Positions 27,049-36,625 of a stretch of 64,000 nucleotides of DNA are shown here, in pieces. Both the position numbers and the translations under genes were made by a program. Position 1 is the stretch's first letter. The number at the start of each line of letters is the position of its first letter. This DNA comes from an uncultured Clostridia bacterium (GTDB lineage Bacteria; Bacillota; Clostridia; Peptostreptococcales; Anaerovoracaceae). The notes beneath the pieces are model-generated. The model was not told the origin of the DNA and searched no databases. It saw only the letters and a program-made list of their open reading frames with translations. The stretch is from contig CAKQXD010000002.1 in assembly GCA_934281605.1 (NCBI GenBank), forward strand, positions 186,001 through 250,000, written 5' to 3'.

Positions 27049-28308
27049 ATGTACTTTAACTATCTGGAAAAGGCTGATCCGGAAATCACGGCAGCAATCA
27101 AACGTGAAATCGGTCGTCAGGAAAGCAAGATCGAAATGATCGCATCCGAAAACTTCGTAAACTACGAAGTAATGGAAGCGATGGGAAGCGCCCTGACCAA
27201 CAAGTATGCAGAAGGTTATCCTGGCAAGAGATACTACGGCGGTTGCGAATTCGTAGATGAAGTAGAGCAGATGGCAATCGACCGCGCCAAGAAGATCTTC
27301 GGTGCAGAACACGCCAACGTGCAGGCGCACTCCGGCGCCAATGCCAACACAGCCGTATATCAGGCAGTCCTCGATTACGGCGACACTGTACTGGGTATGG
27401 ACCTGTCCAACGGCGGACACCTGACTCATGGATCCCCAGTAAATATTTCCGGTAAATCATATAACTTCGTTCAGTACGGACTGGATCCGGAAACGGAAAT
27501 GATCGACTACGACAACGTAAGAGAAATGGCTCGCAAGCACAAGCCTAAGCTGATCGTTGGCGGAGCATCCGCTTATCCGAGAGAGATCCGTTTCGATATC
27601 TTCCGTGAGATCGCAGACGAAGTCGGCGCACTCTTCATGGTTGACATGGCTCACATTGCAGGTCTGGTAGCGGCAGGTCTCCACCAGAATCCGGTAGACT
27701 ACGCTGACATCGTAACCAGCACGACTCACAAGACGCTCCGCGGACCTAGAGGCGGTCTGATCCTCTGCAAAGAAGAATATGCCAAGGCGATCGACAAGGC
27801 GATTTTCCCGGGAACACAGGGCGGCCCTCTGATGCACATCATCGCAGCCAAGGCTGTATGCTTCAAGGAAGCTATGGAGCCGGAATTCAAGGCTTATCAG
27901 GAGCAGGTCGTTGCTAATGCAAAGGCTCTGGCAAAGGCTCTCAACGAGAAAGATTTCGAACTGGTATCCGGCGGTACGGACAACCACCTGGTACTGGTAA
28001 AACTGCTGAACAAGAACATCACAGGCAAGCTGGCTGAAAAGCTGCTGGATGACGCCAACATCACAACCAACAAGAACGCGATCCCGAACGACCCTGAAAA
28101 ACCGTTCGTAACAAGCGGTCTGAGACTGGGAACACCGGCTATGACAAGCAGAGGCTTCAAGGAAGAAGATGTTGCTAAAACAGTAGAAGCCATCGCTCTG
28201 GTCATCGACAATCCGGAAGACGAAGCTTCCATGGATAAGGCGAGAGCTATCGTCAAGGAACTGACTGACAAGTATCCGCTCCACAAGAACTTCGGCAAGG
28301 ATCTGTAG
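27049..28308 (+). CDS. glyA: Serine hydroxymethyltransferase (419 aa)
   Basis: PLP enzyme interconverting serine and glycine with THF, supplying one-carbon units that purN and the AICAR transformylase consume. The PLP lysine lies in STTHKTLRGPRGG (near residue 230). IEMIASENFVNYEVMEA, TNKYAEGYPGKRYYGGCE and AHSGANANTAVY are family blocks. Length is canonical. AAAGGAGAGG precedes the ATG. Confidence 0.97.
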   Translation: MYFNYLEKADPEITAAIKREIGRQESKIEMIASENFVNYEVMEAMGSALTNKYAEGYPGKRYYGGCEFVDEVEQMAIDRAKKIFGAEHANVQAHSGANANTAVYQAVLDYGDTVLGMDLSNGGHLTHGSPVNISGKSYNFVQYGLDPETEMIDYDNVREMARKHKPKLIVGGASAYPREIRFDIFREIADEVGALFMVDMAHIAGLVAAGLHQNPVDYADIVTSTTHKTLRGPRGGLILCKEEYAKAIDKAIFPGTQGGPLMHIIAAKAVCFKEAMEPEFKAYQEQVVANAKALAKALNEKDFELVSGGTDNHLVLVKLLNKNITGKLAEKLLDDANITTNKNAIPNDPEKPFVTSGLRLGTPAMTSRGFKEEDVAKTVEAIALVIDNPEDEASMDKARAIVKELTDKYPLHKNFGKDL

Positions 28309-28350
28309 GTTCGGCGCGGCAGCGAAATGCGTTAAAATTTAAACAGATAA

Positions 28351-28406
28351 GAAACGGGGAGCACCATGGAGGCGCAAGTCTTTTCAAGGTGCTCCGCTTT
28401 CGTTTC
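28351..28406 (+). terminator. Terminator-like hairpin after glyA
   Basis: GAAACG (28351-28356) and GGAGCACC (28358-28365) pair with GGTGCTCC (28388-28395) and CGTTTC (28401-28406). The T-tract is poor. Confidence 0.5.
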
Positions 28407-28424
28407 AAACCCTCCTATGAATAA

Positions 28425-28473
28425 TGTATACAAACAAAAACAAGTTGCAAACTTGAGGTGTATACGGTATAGT
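28425..28473 (+). promoter_or_regulatory. Promoter and candidate operators of the decarboxylase operon
   Basis: TTGCAA (28445-28450), 17-nt spacer, TATAGT (28468-28473). The -35 is embedded in the perfect palindrome CAAGTTGCAAACTTG (28441-28455). A palindromic TGTATACA (28425-28432) and a near copy TGTATACG (28459-28466) lie 34 bp apart, as for a GntR/FadR-type repressor. The regulator is not identified. Confidence 0.6.
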
Positions 28474-28543
28474 GAGAGTGGTATTTTATGTACTTATGAT
28501 TTTTTAACAAAACATCCAAAATACTTTAAGGGAGGAAGCATAA

Positions 28544-30091
28544 ATGAGCAAGCTTGAAGATCTCCGCGCGAAAAAAGAGAAAATCGCACAGGGCGGAGGC
28601 GAAAAAAGAATCGAAGCGCAGCATGCCAGAGGCAAGCTGACTGCGAGAGAACGACTGGACATTCTTTTTGATAAAGACAGCTTTGTTGAAATCGATGTGT
28701 TCGTAAAACACAGATGCACCAACTTCGGCATGGACGAGAAGGAACTGCCGAGCGACGGTGTTGTAACAGGCTATGGCCAGGTAGACGGAAGACTGGTGTT
28801 CGCATTTGCACAGGACTTCACAGTAAGCGGTGGATCCCTGGGTGAATACCACGCAGAAAAGATCGTCAAGGTGCAGAACATGGCACTGAAGATGGGCGCG
28901 CCTATCGTTGGACTGCAGGATTCCGGCGGTGCAAGAGTAGAAGAAGGCGTTGCAGCTCTTTCCGGATTCGGTAAGATCTTCCACAACAACACGATTTCTT
29001 CCGGCGTTATTCCGCAGATTTCCGTAATCATGGGACCTTGCGCAGGCGGCGCAGTATATTCCCCGGCTATCACGGACTTCGTATTCATGGTAGATCAGAC
29101 AAGCCAGATGTTCATCACAGGACCGGCTGTTATCAAGACTGTAACAGGCGAAGAAGTAACTGCAGAACAGCTGGGCGGCGCAGCAACTCACAACACAGTA
29201 AGCGGTGTTGCTCACTTCATGGGCAAGAACGACGAAGAAACTCTGCTGATGGTAAGAGAACTGCTGAGCTACATGCCTTCCAACAACATGGAAACGGCTC
29301 CTGTATATGCTACTAACGATGACGTAAACAGAATGATCCCGGAACTCAACGAAATCATTCCGGACAACCCGAACAAGGGATACAACATCTACGATGTGAT
29401 CACTAAGATCGCAGACGAAGGAAAATACTTCGATGTTATGCCGCTTTATGCGAAGAACATCGTTACATGCTTCATCAGACTGGACGGAGCTACAGTAGGC
29501 GTTATCGCCAACCAGCCGAACTTCGGAGCAGGATGCCTGGACATCGATGCTTCCGACAAGGCTGCAAGATTCATCAGAAGATGCGATGCGTTCAACATCC
29601 CTCTCCTGACGATCGAAGACGTTCCTGGATTCCTGCCTGGTACCGGTCAGGAATACGGCGGAATCATCAGACACGGCGCGAAGATGCTGTACGCATACTG
29701 CGAAGCTACAGTGCCTAAGATCACAGTGATCCTGAGAAAGGCATACGGCGGAGCATACATCGGTATGTGTAACAAGGAACTGGGCGCTGACCTGGTAATG
29801 GCATGGCCGACTGCACAGATTGCAGTTATGGGTGCTTCCGGCGCTGTTAACATCATTTCTTCCGTTAAGAAAGAAATCAAGAATGCGGACGATCCGGATG
29901 CGGTAAGAGCAGAAGCGATCGCAGATTACGAAGAAAAGTTCAACAATCCATATGTAGCAGCAGGTCTGGGCTATGTAGACGATGTTATCGAACCGGCTAC
30001 AACGAGACAGCGGATCATCAGCGCACTGGATATGTTAAGCACGAAGAGAGAATCCCTGCCGGCTAAGAAGCACGGTAACATTCCATTGTAG
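28544..30091 (+). CDS. mmdA: Biotin-dependent acyl-CoA carboxyltransferase / decarboxylase alpha subunit (515 aa)
   Basis: Carboxyltransferase of the propionyl/methylmalonyl-CoA family. In Na+-pumping decarboxylases it moves CO2 from the acyl-CoA to biotin. It shows both crotonase-fold halves: QDFTVSGGSLGE, LQDSGGARVEEGV, MGPCAGGAVYSPA, then DVPGFLPGTGQEYGG, ILRKAYGGAYIGM and MGASGAVNII. The length fits MmdA (about 510) better than glutaconyl-CoA decarboxylase alpha (about 590). An OadG-like and a biotin carrier gene follow, so a decarboxylase is likely; the exact substrate cannot be told. Confidence 0.88.
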   Translation: MSKLEDLRAKKEKIAQGGGEKRIEAQHARGKLTARERLDILFDKDSFVEIDVFVKHRCTNFGMDEKELPSDGVVTGYGQVDGRLVFAFAQDFTVSGGSLGEYHAEKIVKVQNMALKMGAPIVGLQDSGGARVEEGVAALSGFGKIFHNNTISSGVIPQISVIMGPCAGGAVYSPAITDFVFMVDQTSQMFITGPAVIKTVTGEEVTAEQLGGAATHNTVSGVAHFMGKNDEETLLMVRELLSYMPSNNMETAPVYATNDDVNRMIPELNEIIPDNPNKGYNIYDVITKIADEGKYFDVMPLYAKNIVTCFIRLDGATVGVIANQPNFGAGCLDIDASDKAARFIRRCDAFNIPLLTIEDVPGFLPGTGQEYGGIIRHGAKMLYAYCEATVPKITVILRKAYGGAYIGMCNKELGADLVMAWPTAQIAVMGASGAVNIISSVKKEIKNADDPDAVRAEAIADYEEKFNNPYVAAGLGYVDDVIEPATTRQRIISALDMLSTKRESLPAKKHGNIPL

Positions 30092-30101
30092 GAGGTAATA
30101 T

Positions 30102-30525
30102 AATGGGTTTAATGGATAAGTTTGCAGATCCGAGTCTGTTTGACTCCCTGTCCTTCGGGGACAAGATGGCAGGATCCGCTATCACAATGCTCATGGGTAT
30201 GGGTATTACGTTCGTAGTTCTGATGCTTTTATGGGGTGTCTTCGCTCTTATGGGTAAAGCAATGTCCCCGTCTGCAAAGAAAGGAGATAAGGCGTCCAAG
30301 GCAGAGACAAAGGCCAACGCCACGCCCTCGGTAGCAGCAGCACCAGCACCGGCCGCAGATACAGACGGCGTTCTGACGGCGGTCATCGCAGCGGCGATCG
30401 CAGCGTATCAGAGTGAAGGCGGCACAGGCAATCTGGTCGTAAGAAAGATCCAGAGACTGTCCGGCGAAACGACTCTGTGGACAAACGCAGCAAGAGAAGA
30501 CTGCATCGAAAGCAGAAGATTCTAG
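30102..30525 (+). CDS. OadG/MmdD-like small membrane subunit (140 aa)
   Basis: The first ATG is at 30103. One strong TM helix (MGMGITFVVLMLLWGVFALM) is followed by an Ala/Pro-rich hinge and a C-terminal segment VLTAVIAAAIAAYQ...LVVRKIQRL, the usual assembly motif of gamma/delta subunits of Na+-pumping decarboxylases. It anchors the carboxyltransferase to the membrane complex. GGAGGTAATATA is the ribosome site, 11 nt after the alpha subunit gene. Confidence 0.85.
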
Positions 30526-30562
30526 GTTTTATGATCGAAATTATCGAAAGGAAATGTTAGAT

Positions 30563-30955
30563 ATGAAAAAGTATAATATTACCGTAAATGGTGTAGCATA
30601 TGCAGTTGAAGTAGAAGAAGCTGGCGCAGGTTCCGCACCGGCAGCAGCACCTGTAGCAGCTCCGGCACCGGCAGCAGCTCCAGCAGCAGCCCCGGCTCCT
30701 AAGGCAGCACCGGCAGCTCCAGCAGCACCTGTAGCAGCAGGAGATGCTTCCGTAACAGCTCCAATGCCGGGAACGATCCTGGACGTTAAGGTTTCCGAAG
30801 GTCAGGCTGTAAGCAAGGGCGACGTTCTGCTGATCCTGGAAGCTATGAAGATGGAAAACGAAATCTCCGCACCTGCAGACGGTACTGTAGACAAGATCGT
30901 TGCAGCTAAGGGAGCTTCCGTAAACTCCGGAGATGTTCTTGTAACTCTTAAATAA
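30563..30955 (+). CDS. Biotin carboxyl carrier subunit (130 aa)
   Basis: MKKYNITVNGVAYAVEVEE start, then an Ala/Pro-rich flexible linker of about 40 residues, then a biotinyl domain with the acceptor lysine in EAMKMENEI (near residue 96). It carries CO2 between the carboxyltransferase and the membrane beta subunit. I prefer ATG 30563, 10 nt after AAAGGA, over ATG 30554. It is the last gene before a strong hairpin. The integral membrane beta subunit expected next is absent. Confidence 0.92.
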   Translation: MKKYNITVNGVAYAVEVEEAGAGSAPAAAPVAAPAPAAAPAAAPAPKAAPAAPAAPVAAGDASVTAPMPGTILDVKVSEGQAVSKGDVLLILEAMKMENEISAPADGTVDKIVAAKGASVNSGDVLVTLK

Positions 30956-30968
30956 GTAAAAAAGTATT

Positions 30969-30995
30969 TTGGATACAAGCATAATGTGATACAAT
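30969..30995 (+). promoter_or_regulatory. Possible coaX promoter
   Basis: TTGGAT (30969-30974), 15-nt spacer, TGA-TACAAT (30987-30995). Transcription would start inside the following hairpin. Confidence 0.4.
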
Positions 30996-31025
30996 AATAG
31001 GCGGTTTTTAAAACCGCCTATTATT
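30993..31025 (+). terminator. Perfect 16-bp hairpin between biotin carrier gene and coaX
   Basis: AATAATAGGCGGTTTT (30993-31008) pairs perfectly with AAAACCGCCTATTATT (31010-31025), followed by TTAAA. It is a probable terminator of the decarboxylase genes; it could also cap the coaX transcript. Confidence 0.65.
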
Positions 31026-31063
31026 TTAAAGAAATCATAACACAGAGCAAAAGGAGAAAAACA

Positions 31064-31918
31064 ATGCTACTGGCATTTGATGTTGGAAACACAAACATCG
31101 TTCTGGGACTGTTCCAGGACGGAAAGATGATCACCAACTGGAGACTTGAAACGGACAACAACAAGAGTGCAGATGAATACGGTATGATTATCAACCAGCT
31201 TTTCAAGTATGAAAACCTGGACATCAGCGAGGTAAAGGACGTCATTATATCGACTGTTGTACCATCGGTGCTGTATACCCTGCAGCATTTGTCTGTAAAG
31301 TACTTCCACAGAAAAGCGATCGTGATCGGAGCAGGAATCAAGACAGGACTGGTCGTGAAATACGACAACCCGAAACAGGTAGGAGCAGACAGAATCGTCA
31401 ACGCGGTGGCAGCCCACGCCAAATACGGCGGCCCGCTGATCATCATCGACTTCGGTACGGCGACGACTTTCTGCGCCGTTTCCGAGCAAGCCGAATACCT
31501 GGGCGGCACCATCGCCCCGGGACTGAAGATTTCCTCGGACGCCCTGTTTGAAAAGACAGCCAAGCTCCCTAAGGTAGAGCTGGAAGAGCCGGGTCATGTC
31601 ATTTGCAGGAACACCATCAACAGTATCCAGGGAGGCCTGGTATACGGCCACATGGGTATGGTGGACTATATCGTTAAGAAGATGAAAAAAGAGCTGCTGG
31701 AGTACAGTGACGACCCGGATCAGGAAGTGAAGGTCATCGCCACAGGCGGTCTGGCCACCCTCATCGACGGCGGCATCGACTGCATTGATTATGTGGACAA
31801 GATGCTGACGCTGGAAGGTCTGGAGATCATATACAGAAAGAACAAGAAATTAAGAAAGAAAAGCCCGGGACCGGTGCGGGAAGGAAGAGATTGCGACTAT
31901 GGCAAAGACAGCTTTTAA
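31064..31918 (+). CDS. coaX: Type III pantothenate kinase (284 aa)
   Basis: First step of CoA synthesis. ASKHA-fold motifs: LLAFDVGNTNIVLGLF (phosphate 1), PKQVGADRIVNAVAAHA, IIDFGTATTFCAV and IATGGLATLI. Length is slightly above the usual 255-260 because of a basic C-terminal tail that overlaps dusB by 20 nt. AAAGGAGAAAAACA precedes the ATG. CoA supply fits the neighbouring acyl-CoA metabolism but the link may be accidental. Confidence 0.95.
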   Translation: MLLAFDVGNTNIVLGLFQDGKMITNWRLETDNNKSADEYGMIINQLFKYENLDISEVKDVIISTVVPSVLYTLQHLSVKYFHRKAIVIGAGIKTGLVVKYDNPKQVGADRIVNAVAAHAKYGGPLIIIDFGTATTFCAVSEQAEYLGGTIAPGLKISSDALFEKTAKLPKVELEEPGHVICRNTINSIQGGLVYGHMGMVDYIVKKMKKELLEYSDDPDQEVKVIATGGLATLIDGGIDCIDYVDKMLTLEGLEIIYRKNKKLRKKSPGPVREGRDCDYGKDSF

Positions 31919-32870
31919 GATCGGAGATATCACTCTTAAAACGCCCTTTGTTCTGGCCCCGCTTGCGGGAATTACGGATACATCAATGAGAAGCCTTTGC
32001 TGGAAACAGGGGGCTTCTTTTGTATACACGGAAATGGTCAGCGGCAAGGGTCTGTGGTACGGAGATAAGAAGACGAAACAGTTATTGAAGATAGGCGATC
32101 CGGAGGAAATGACGGGATTTCAGCTCTTTGGGAGCGACCCGGAGGTCATGGCCTTTGCAGCAAAAGAACTGAAAGAAAGCGGCAACGCCCTGCTGGACCT
32201 CAACGTAGGCTGCCCGGTGCCCAAGGTCGTGAAGAACGGCGAAGGCTCGGCACTGCTGAAAAAGCTGGACGTGCTGCAGGAAGTGGTAGCAGCCATGGTA
32301 AAGCACGCCGGCAAGCCGGTGACCGCTAAGATCCGCATGGGCTTTGCACGAAACGAAAATACCGCCGTGGAGACGGCGAAAGCCCTGGAGGATGCAGGAG
32401 CGGCAGCTGTGGCGGTTCATGGCAGGACCCGGGAACAATATTATGAGGGTAAGGCCGACTGGAAGGTGATCGCAGAAGTAAAGCATGCGGTCGGCATCCC
32501 TGTCATCGGAAACGGTGACGTCATGAGCGGAGAGGATGCGGTGCGGATGCTGGACGAAACCGGATGCGACGGCGTGATGATCGCCCGGGGTGCCCTGGGA
32601 AATCCATGGATCTTTCGGGAGGCGGAAGCCCTCTGGAGGGGTGAGATGAAACCGGTTACACCTGCCGATAATGAAAAAATTAACATGCTTTTACATCATT
32701 TTGCCTTGATTCGGGATGATAAAGGGGACAATGTTGCGGTCAGAGAGATCCGAAAGCATATCGGCTGGTACGTGAAAGGAATGCGGGGAGCGTCTTACAT
32801 AAAGCGTACTGCAAACCAGATAACGCAACCGTCAGAGCTGATCGAGCTGCTGCGGGGATTGTTAAAATAA
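31899..32870 (+). CDS. dusB: tRNA-dihydrouridine synthase (323 aa)
   Basis: FMN-dependent reduction of uridines in tRNA. FVLAPLAGITDTSMRSLC starts the TIM barrel, the catalytic Cys is in LDLNVGCPVPKVVKNG, and VHGRTREQYYEGKADW and GNGDVMSGEDAVRML bind FMN. Full length. The start lies inside the coaX end, implying translational coupling. Confidence 0.94.
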   Translation: MAKTAFKIGDITLKTPFVLAPLAGITDTSMRSLCWKQGASFVYTEMVSGKGLWYGDKKTKQLLKIGDPEEMTGFQLFGSDPEVMAFAAKELKESGNALLDLNVGCPVPKVVKNGEGSALLKKLDVLQEVVAAMVKHAGKPVTAKIRMGFARNENTAVETAKALEDAGAAAVAVHGRTREQYYEGKADWKVIAEVKHAVGIPVIGNGDVMSGEDAVRMLDETGCDGVMIARGALGNPWIFREAEALWRGEMKPVTPADNEKINMLLHHFALIRDDKGDNVAVREIRKHIGWYVKGMRGASYIKRTANQITQPSELIELLRGLLK

Positions 32871-32995
32871 AAACATAGAAAGTCAAAAAAACAGTCGATA
32901 CCCTCTTCCTTTTCGTACAAATTTGTTGTAAAATGTTACATACCACGTAAATTTCAGAATTTACTAACATGATTGGATGAGAGGTAGGTGACATC

Positions 32996-34849
32996 ATGAG
33001 CAGACTGGACTTTAAAACGAAAGACAGGGCTCAAGTAGTTGTAGAGGGGTTGTATCAGGATCTTGAGAGACGTATCGTAGCCAGCCCGCCGGGACAGTGC
33101 CCGGTCGACATGGCAGAATCGTTCCTGAAGCTGTGTCATGCACAATCTTGCGGCAAATGTGTGCCGTGCAGAGTAGGTATCGGACAGCTTTTGAAGATTT
33201 TAGATGATATTTTAGACTTGAACAAAGAGAAGAGCATGGAGCAGCTGGAACTGCTTCGCCGTACTGCCGTGGTCATTAAAGAATCGGCAGACTGCGCTAT
33301 TGGTACAGAGGCGGCCAGCATGGTGCTGCGGGGACTGGATGGATTCCGCGAGGATTACGAGGAACACATCCTTCACAATCGCTGCGCGACCAGTATCCAG
33401 GAAGGCAAGCAGCCGGTACCGTGCGTGGCGCTGTGTCCTGCCGGCGTAGACGTGCCTGGATACACAGCTCTGGTAATGGCAGGCAGATACGACGATGCCG
33501 TAAGACTGATCAGAAAGGACAATCCGTTCCCGACAGTCTGTGCACATATCTGCGAACATCCTTGCGAGGCAAGGTGCAGAAGACAGCTGATCGATACAGC
33601 TGTAAACATCAGGGGAATCAAGCGCTATGCTGTAGATCACTGCAGTGAAACAGTGCCTGTTCCTGCTGCTATGGATGATACAGGCAAGAAAGTTGCCATC
33701 ATCGGCGGCGGTCCGGGAGGACTTTCCGCAGCATATTTCCTGGCTATTATGGGACATAAACCGACGATCTTCGAGAAGAGAAGCAAGCTGGGCGGCATGC
33801 TTCGCTATGGGATCCCGAACTACAGACTGCCGAGAGAACGTCTGCAGTGGGATATCGATGCGATCCTGTCTACCGGTATCGATGTGAAGACGGATTACGA
33901 TGTTAACGATGAAGCCAACATCAAGAAGATCGCAGAAGAGTTTGACGCGGCTTACATATCCATTGGCGCTCATACTCACAAGACGATAGGTGTTGAAGGA
34001 GAGTACAGCAAGGGCGTGATCCCTGCCGTAGAGATCCTGCGAGGCATCGGCGATGATTCTATGCCGGACTTCAACAACAAGGCCGTTGTTGTTATCGGCG
34101 GAGGAAACGTAGCTATGGACGTGGCCAGAACGGCGAAGCGTCTTGGCGCATCGGAAGTAAAGATCGTTTACAGAAGAAGAAAGCAGGATATGACTGCACT
34201 GCCGGAGGAAATCGACGGCGCAGTAGCAGAAGGCTGCACGCTGGTAGAGCTGAAGGCCCCTGCTAAAATCGAGAGCAACAGTACGGGCAGCGTTCGTGCA
34301 CTGTGGGTACAGCCGCAGATCGCAGGGGAAGCCGACAGATCAGGTCGCCCAAGACCGACGCCGGCAAGCGCACCGGAAGAACGTATCCCGTGTCATATCA
34401 TCATTTCTGCCATCGGGCAGAGCATCGAGTCGCAGGGATTCGAGAAATATGGTATCCCTGTTGTAAGAGGAAGCATCGTTGCAGAGTCCTCCAGTGCAGT
34501 ATCCAACGTAGAAGGATTCTTTGCAGGAGGAGACTGTGTAACTGGTCCGTCCACCGTAATCAATGCTATCGCTGCGGGTAAAGTTGCAGCAGCTAACATC
34601 GATGAACATCTGGGCTATCACCACGAGATCTCAGAAGATATCGAGATCCCTTATCCGAAGCTCATGGACAAGAAGCCGTGCGGAAGAGCGGAGCTGAAGC
34701 TGCGTTACGCCAAGGAGCGCGGAAACGACTTCATGGAGATCGAGTATGGCATGTCCCATGAAGAAGCTTTGCAGGAAGCAAGCCGCTGCCTGCGCTGTGA
34801 CTTTAACGGATTTGGAGCATTCAGAGGAGGGAGGACTCATAAATGGTAA
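32996..34849 (+). CDS. NuoF-type FeS domain fused to GltD-like FAD/NAD(P) oxidoreductase (617 aa)
   Basis: Residues 1-115 match only the C-terminal [4Fe-4S] helical domain of NuoF (SCGKCVPCRVG, C52/C55/C58, fourth Cys near 100). The NADH/FMN-binding part of NuoF is missing. Residues about 130-600 are a GltD/NfnB-like module: CPAGVDVPGY FeS motif, FAD loop GGGPGGLSAAY, NAD(P) loop GGGNVAMDVA, and a GGDCVTGPSTVINAIAAGK end. The stop overlaps the hydrogenase start (ATGGTAA), so it is very likely the electron-input partner of that hydrogenase. Confidence 0.88.
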   Translation: MSRLDFKTKDRAQVVVEGLYQDLERRIVASPPGQCPVDMAESFLKLCHAQSCGKCVPCRVGIGQLLKILDDILDLNKEKSMEQLELLRRTAVVIKESADCAIGTEAASMVLRGLDGFREDYEEHILHNRCATSIQEGKQPVPCVALCPAGVDVPGYTALVMAGRYDDAVRLIRKDNPFPTVCAHICEHPCEARCRRQLIDTAVNIRGIKRYAVDHCSETVPVPAAMDDTGKKVAIIGGGPGGLSAAYFLAIMGHKPTIFEKRSKLGGMLRYGIPNYRLPRERLQWDIDAILSTGIDVKTDYDVNDEANIKKIAEEFDAAYISIGAHTHKTIGVEGEYSKGVIPAVEILRGIGDDSMPDFNNKAVVVIGGGNVAMDVARTAKRLGASEVKIVYRRRKQDMTALPEEIDGAVAEGCTLVELKAPAKIESNSTGSVRALWVQPQIAGEADRSGRPRPTPASAPEERIPCHIIISAIGQSIESQGFEKYGIPVVRGSIVAESSSAVSNVEGFFAGGDCVTGPSTVINAIAAGKVAAANIDEHLGYHHEISEDIEIPYPKLMDKKPCGRAELKLRYAKERGNDFMEIEYGMSHEEALQEASRCLRCDFNGFGAFRGGRTHKW

Positions 34850-36564
34850 ATCTTACAATAAACGGTCAGAAAATTTCAGTAAGCGAAGGTACGACCATTT
34901 TAGAAGCAGCCCTGAAGGTTGGGATCGATATTCCGCACCTGTGTTATCTGAAGGACGTCAATGAGATCGGAGCCTGCAGAGTCTGCGTAGTAGAAAACGC
35001 AGGTATGGAGACGCTCGTAACGGCGTGCAACACTCCGGTCGAAGAAGGCATGGAGCTTTATACCAACAGTCCGAAAGCCAGAGAGGCGAGACGTATCAAC
35101 GTAAGCCTGATCCTTTCGGATCACGATGCGAAATGTGCGACCTGCGTACGAAGCGGTAACTGCAATTTGCAGAAGATCGCCAACGACCTGGGTATTTTAG
35201 AGGTGCCTTACACCAATATAGCGGAAAAACAGAAATGGGACAAAAAACAGCCGCTGATCCGGGACGCATCCAAGTGTATCAAATGCATGCGCTGTATCCA
35301 GATCTGTGACCACGTTCAGGGACTTAACGTATGGGGTCTGACAGGAACAGGATACCGGACAACGATCGGTATCAGCAAGAACGTTCCGATCCGCGAGACC
35401 AACTGTTCCTTCTGCGGACAGTGTATCACCCACTGCCCTGTAGGAGCGCTGCGTGAAAGAGATGATACGATGCAGCTTCTGGACGCTCTTGCAGATCCGG
35501 AAAAGATCACTATGGTTCAGATCGCACCGGCTGTGCGTACTGCCTGGGGTGAAAGCGTCGGACTTTACAGAGAGGAAAGCACGCTGGGCAAGCTGGTGGC
35601 TGCATTGAAGCAGATCGGTTTCGATTACGTCTTTGATACGGGATTCACAGCTGACCTGACCATTATGGAAGAAGGCAGCGAATTCCTCCAGCACTTTGGA
35701 GAAAAAGATAAGCACAAGTGGCCGCTGTTCACTTCATGCTGCCCAGGCTGGGTTCGTTTCGTGAAGAACGAATTCCCGGAATTTGCAGAGAATCTTTCTA
35801 CTGCAAAATCTCCGCAGCAGATGTTCGGCGCCATGAGCAAGACATATATCGCACAGAAGCTGGGCGTGGATCCGGAAAAGATCTATTCGGTATCCATCAT
35901 GCCTTGCACGGCGAAAAAATACGAATGCGACGTTGTGGAAGTCAACGATTCCGACGCAGGTCAGGACGTGGATCTGGTGCTGACCACCAGAGAAATGGGA
36001 AGACTGATCAATGCGGATCGGATCAAGACTGACGAGCTGGAAGAAGCTCCGTTCGATGATTTCTTTGGCGAAGCGACCGGGGCAGGCATCATATTCGGTG
36101 CGACAGGCGGCGTTATGGAGGCGGCGCTGCGTTCGGCTCACTTCCTGCTGACAGGCAAGAACCCGAAGACGGATGCCTTTAAGAAGGTAAGAGGCGTTAA
36201 GGGTTGGAAAGAAGCCATATTTGAAATCGAAGGCGTTGCAGTCAAGGTGGCGGTTGTCAGCGGACTGGGCAACACGAGAGAACTGCTGACAGCTTTGAAG
36301 AAGGGCGAAGTGGAATACGATTTCGTAGAGATCATGGCATGCCCTGGCGGATGTGCAGGCGGCGGCGGACAGCCGATCCACGATGGATCCGAACTGGCAG
36401 AAGAACGAGGCAAGACTCTGTACGGCATCGACAGTACAGCAGAACTGCGATTCTCCCACGAGAATCCGACGGTACAGCTGGCCTATAAGGAGTTCCTGGG
36501 CGAACCTCTTTCCAAGAGAGCTCACGAACTGCTCCATACCAATATTGAGGACTGGACGCTGTAG
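34843..36564 (+). CDS. hydA: [FeFe] hydrogenase, catalytic subunit (573 aa)
   Basis: Reversible H2 production. N-terminal [2Fe-2S] plant-type domain (CYLKDVNEIGACRVC), a His/Cys region (CATCVRSGNC), two [4Fe-4S] motifs (CIKCMRCIQIC; CSFCGQCITHC), then the H-cluster signatures TSCCPGW, MPCTAKKYE and EIMACPGGCAGGGGQP. This is the group A1/A3-type domain order. Translationally coupled to the upstream NuoF/GltD fusion. Maturases HydEFG are not in the window. Confidence 0.96.
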   Translation: MVNLTINGQKISVSEGTTILEAALKVGIDIPHLCYLKDVNEIGACRVCVVENAGMETLVTACNTPVEEGMELYTNSPKAREARRINVSLILSDHDAKCATCVRSGNCNLQKIANDLGILEVPYTNIAEKQKWDKKQPLIRDASKCIKCMRCIQICDHVQGLNVWGLTGTGYRTTIGISKNVPIRETNCSFCGQCITHCPVGALRERDDTMQLLDALADPEKITMVQIAPAVRTAWGESVGLYREESTLGKLVAALKQIGFDYVFDTGFTADLTIMEEGSEFLQHFGEKDKHKWPLFTSCCPGWVRFVKNEFPEFAENLSTAKSPQQMFGAMSKTYIAQKLGVDPEKIYSVSIMPCTAKKYECDVVEVNDSDAGQDVDLVLTTREMGRLINADRIKTDELEEAPFDDFFGEATGAGIIFGATGGVMEAALRSAHFLLTGKNPKTDAFKKVRGVKGWKEAIFEIEGVAVKVAVVSGLGNTRELLTALKKGEVEYDFVEIMACPGGCAGGGGQPIHDGSELAEERGKTLYGIDSTAELRFSHENPTVQLAYKEFLGEPLSKRAHELLHTNIEDWTL

Positions 36565-36625
36565 GGCGATAGAGCTGGCCTGACGGGCACTCAAATTTGA
36601 TAGTACAACAGAATTATCATAAACG

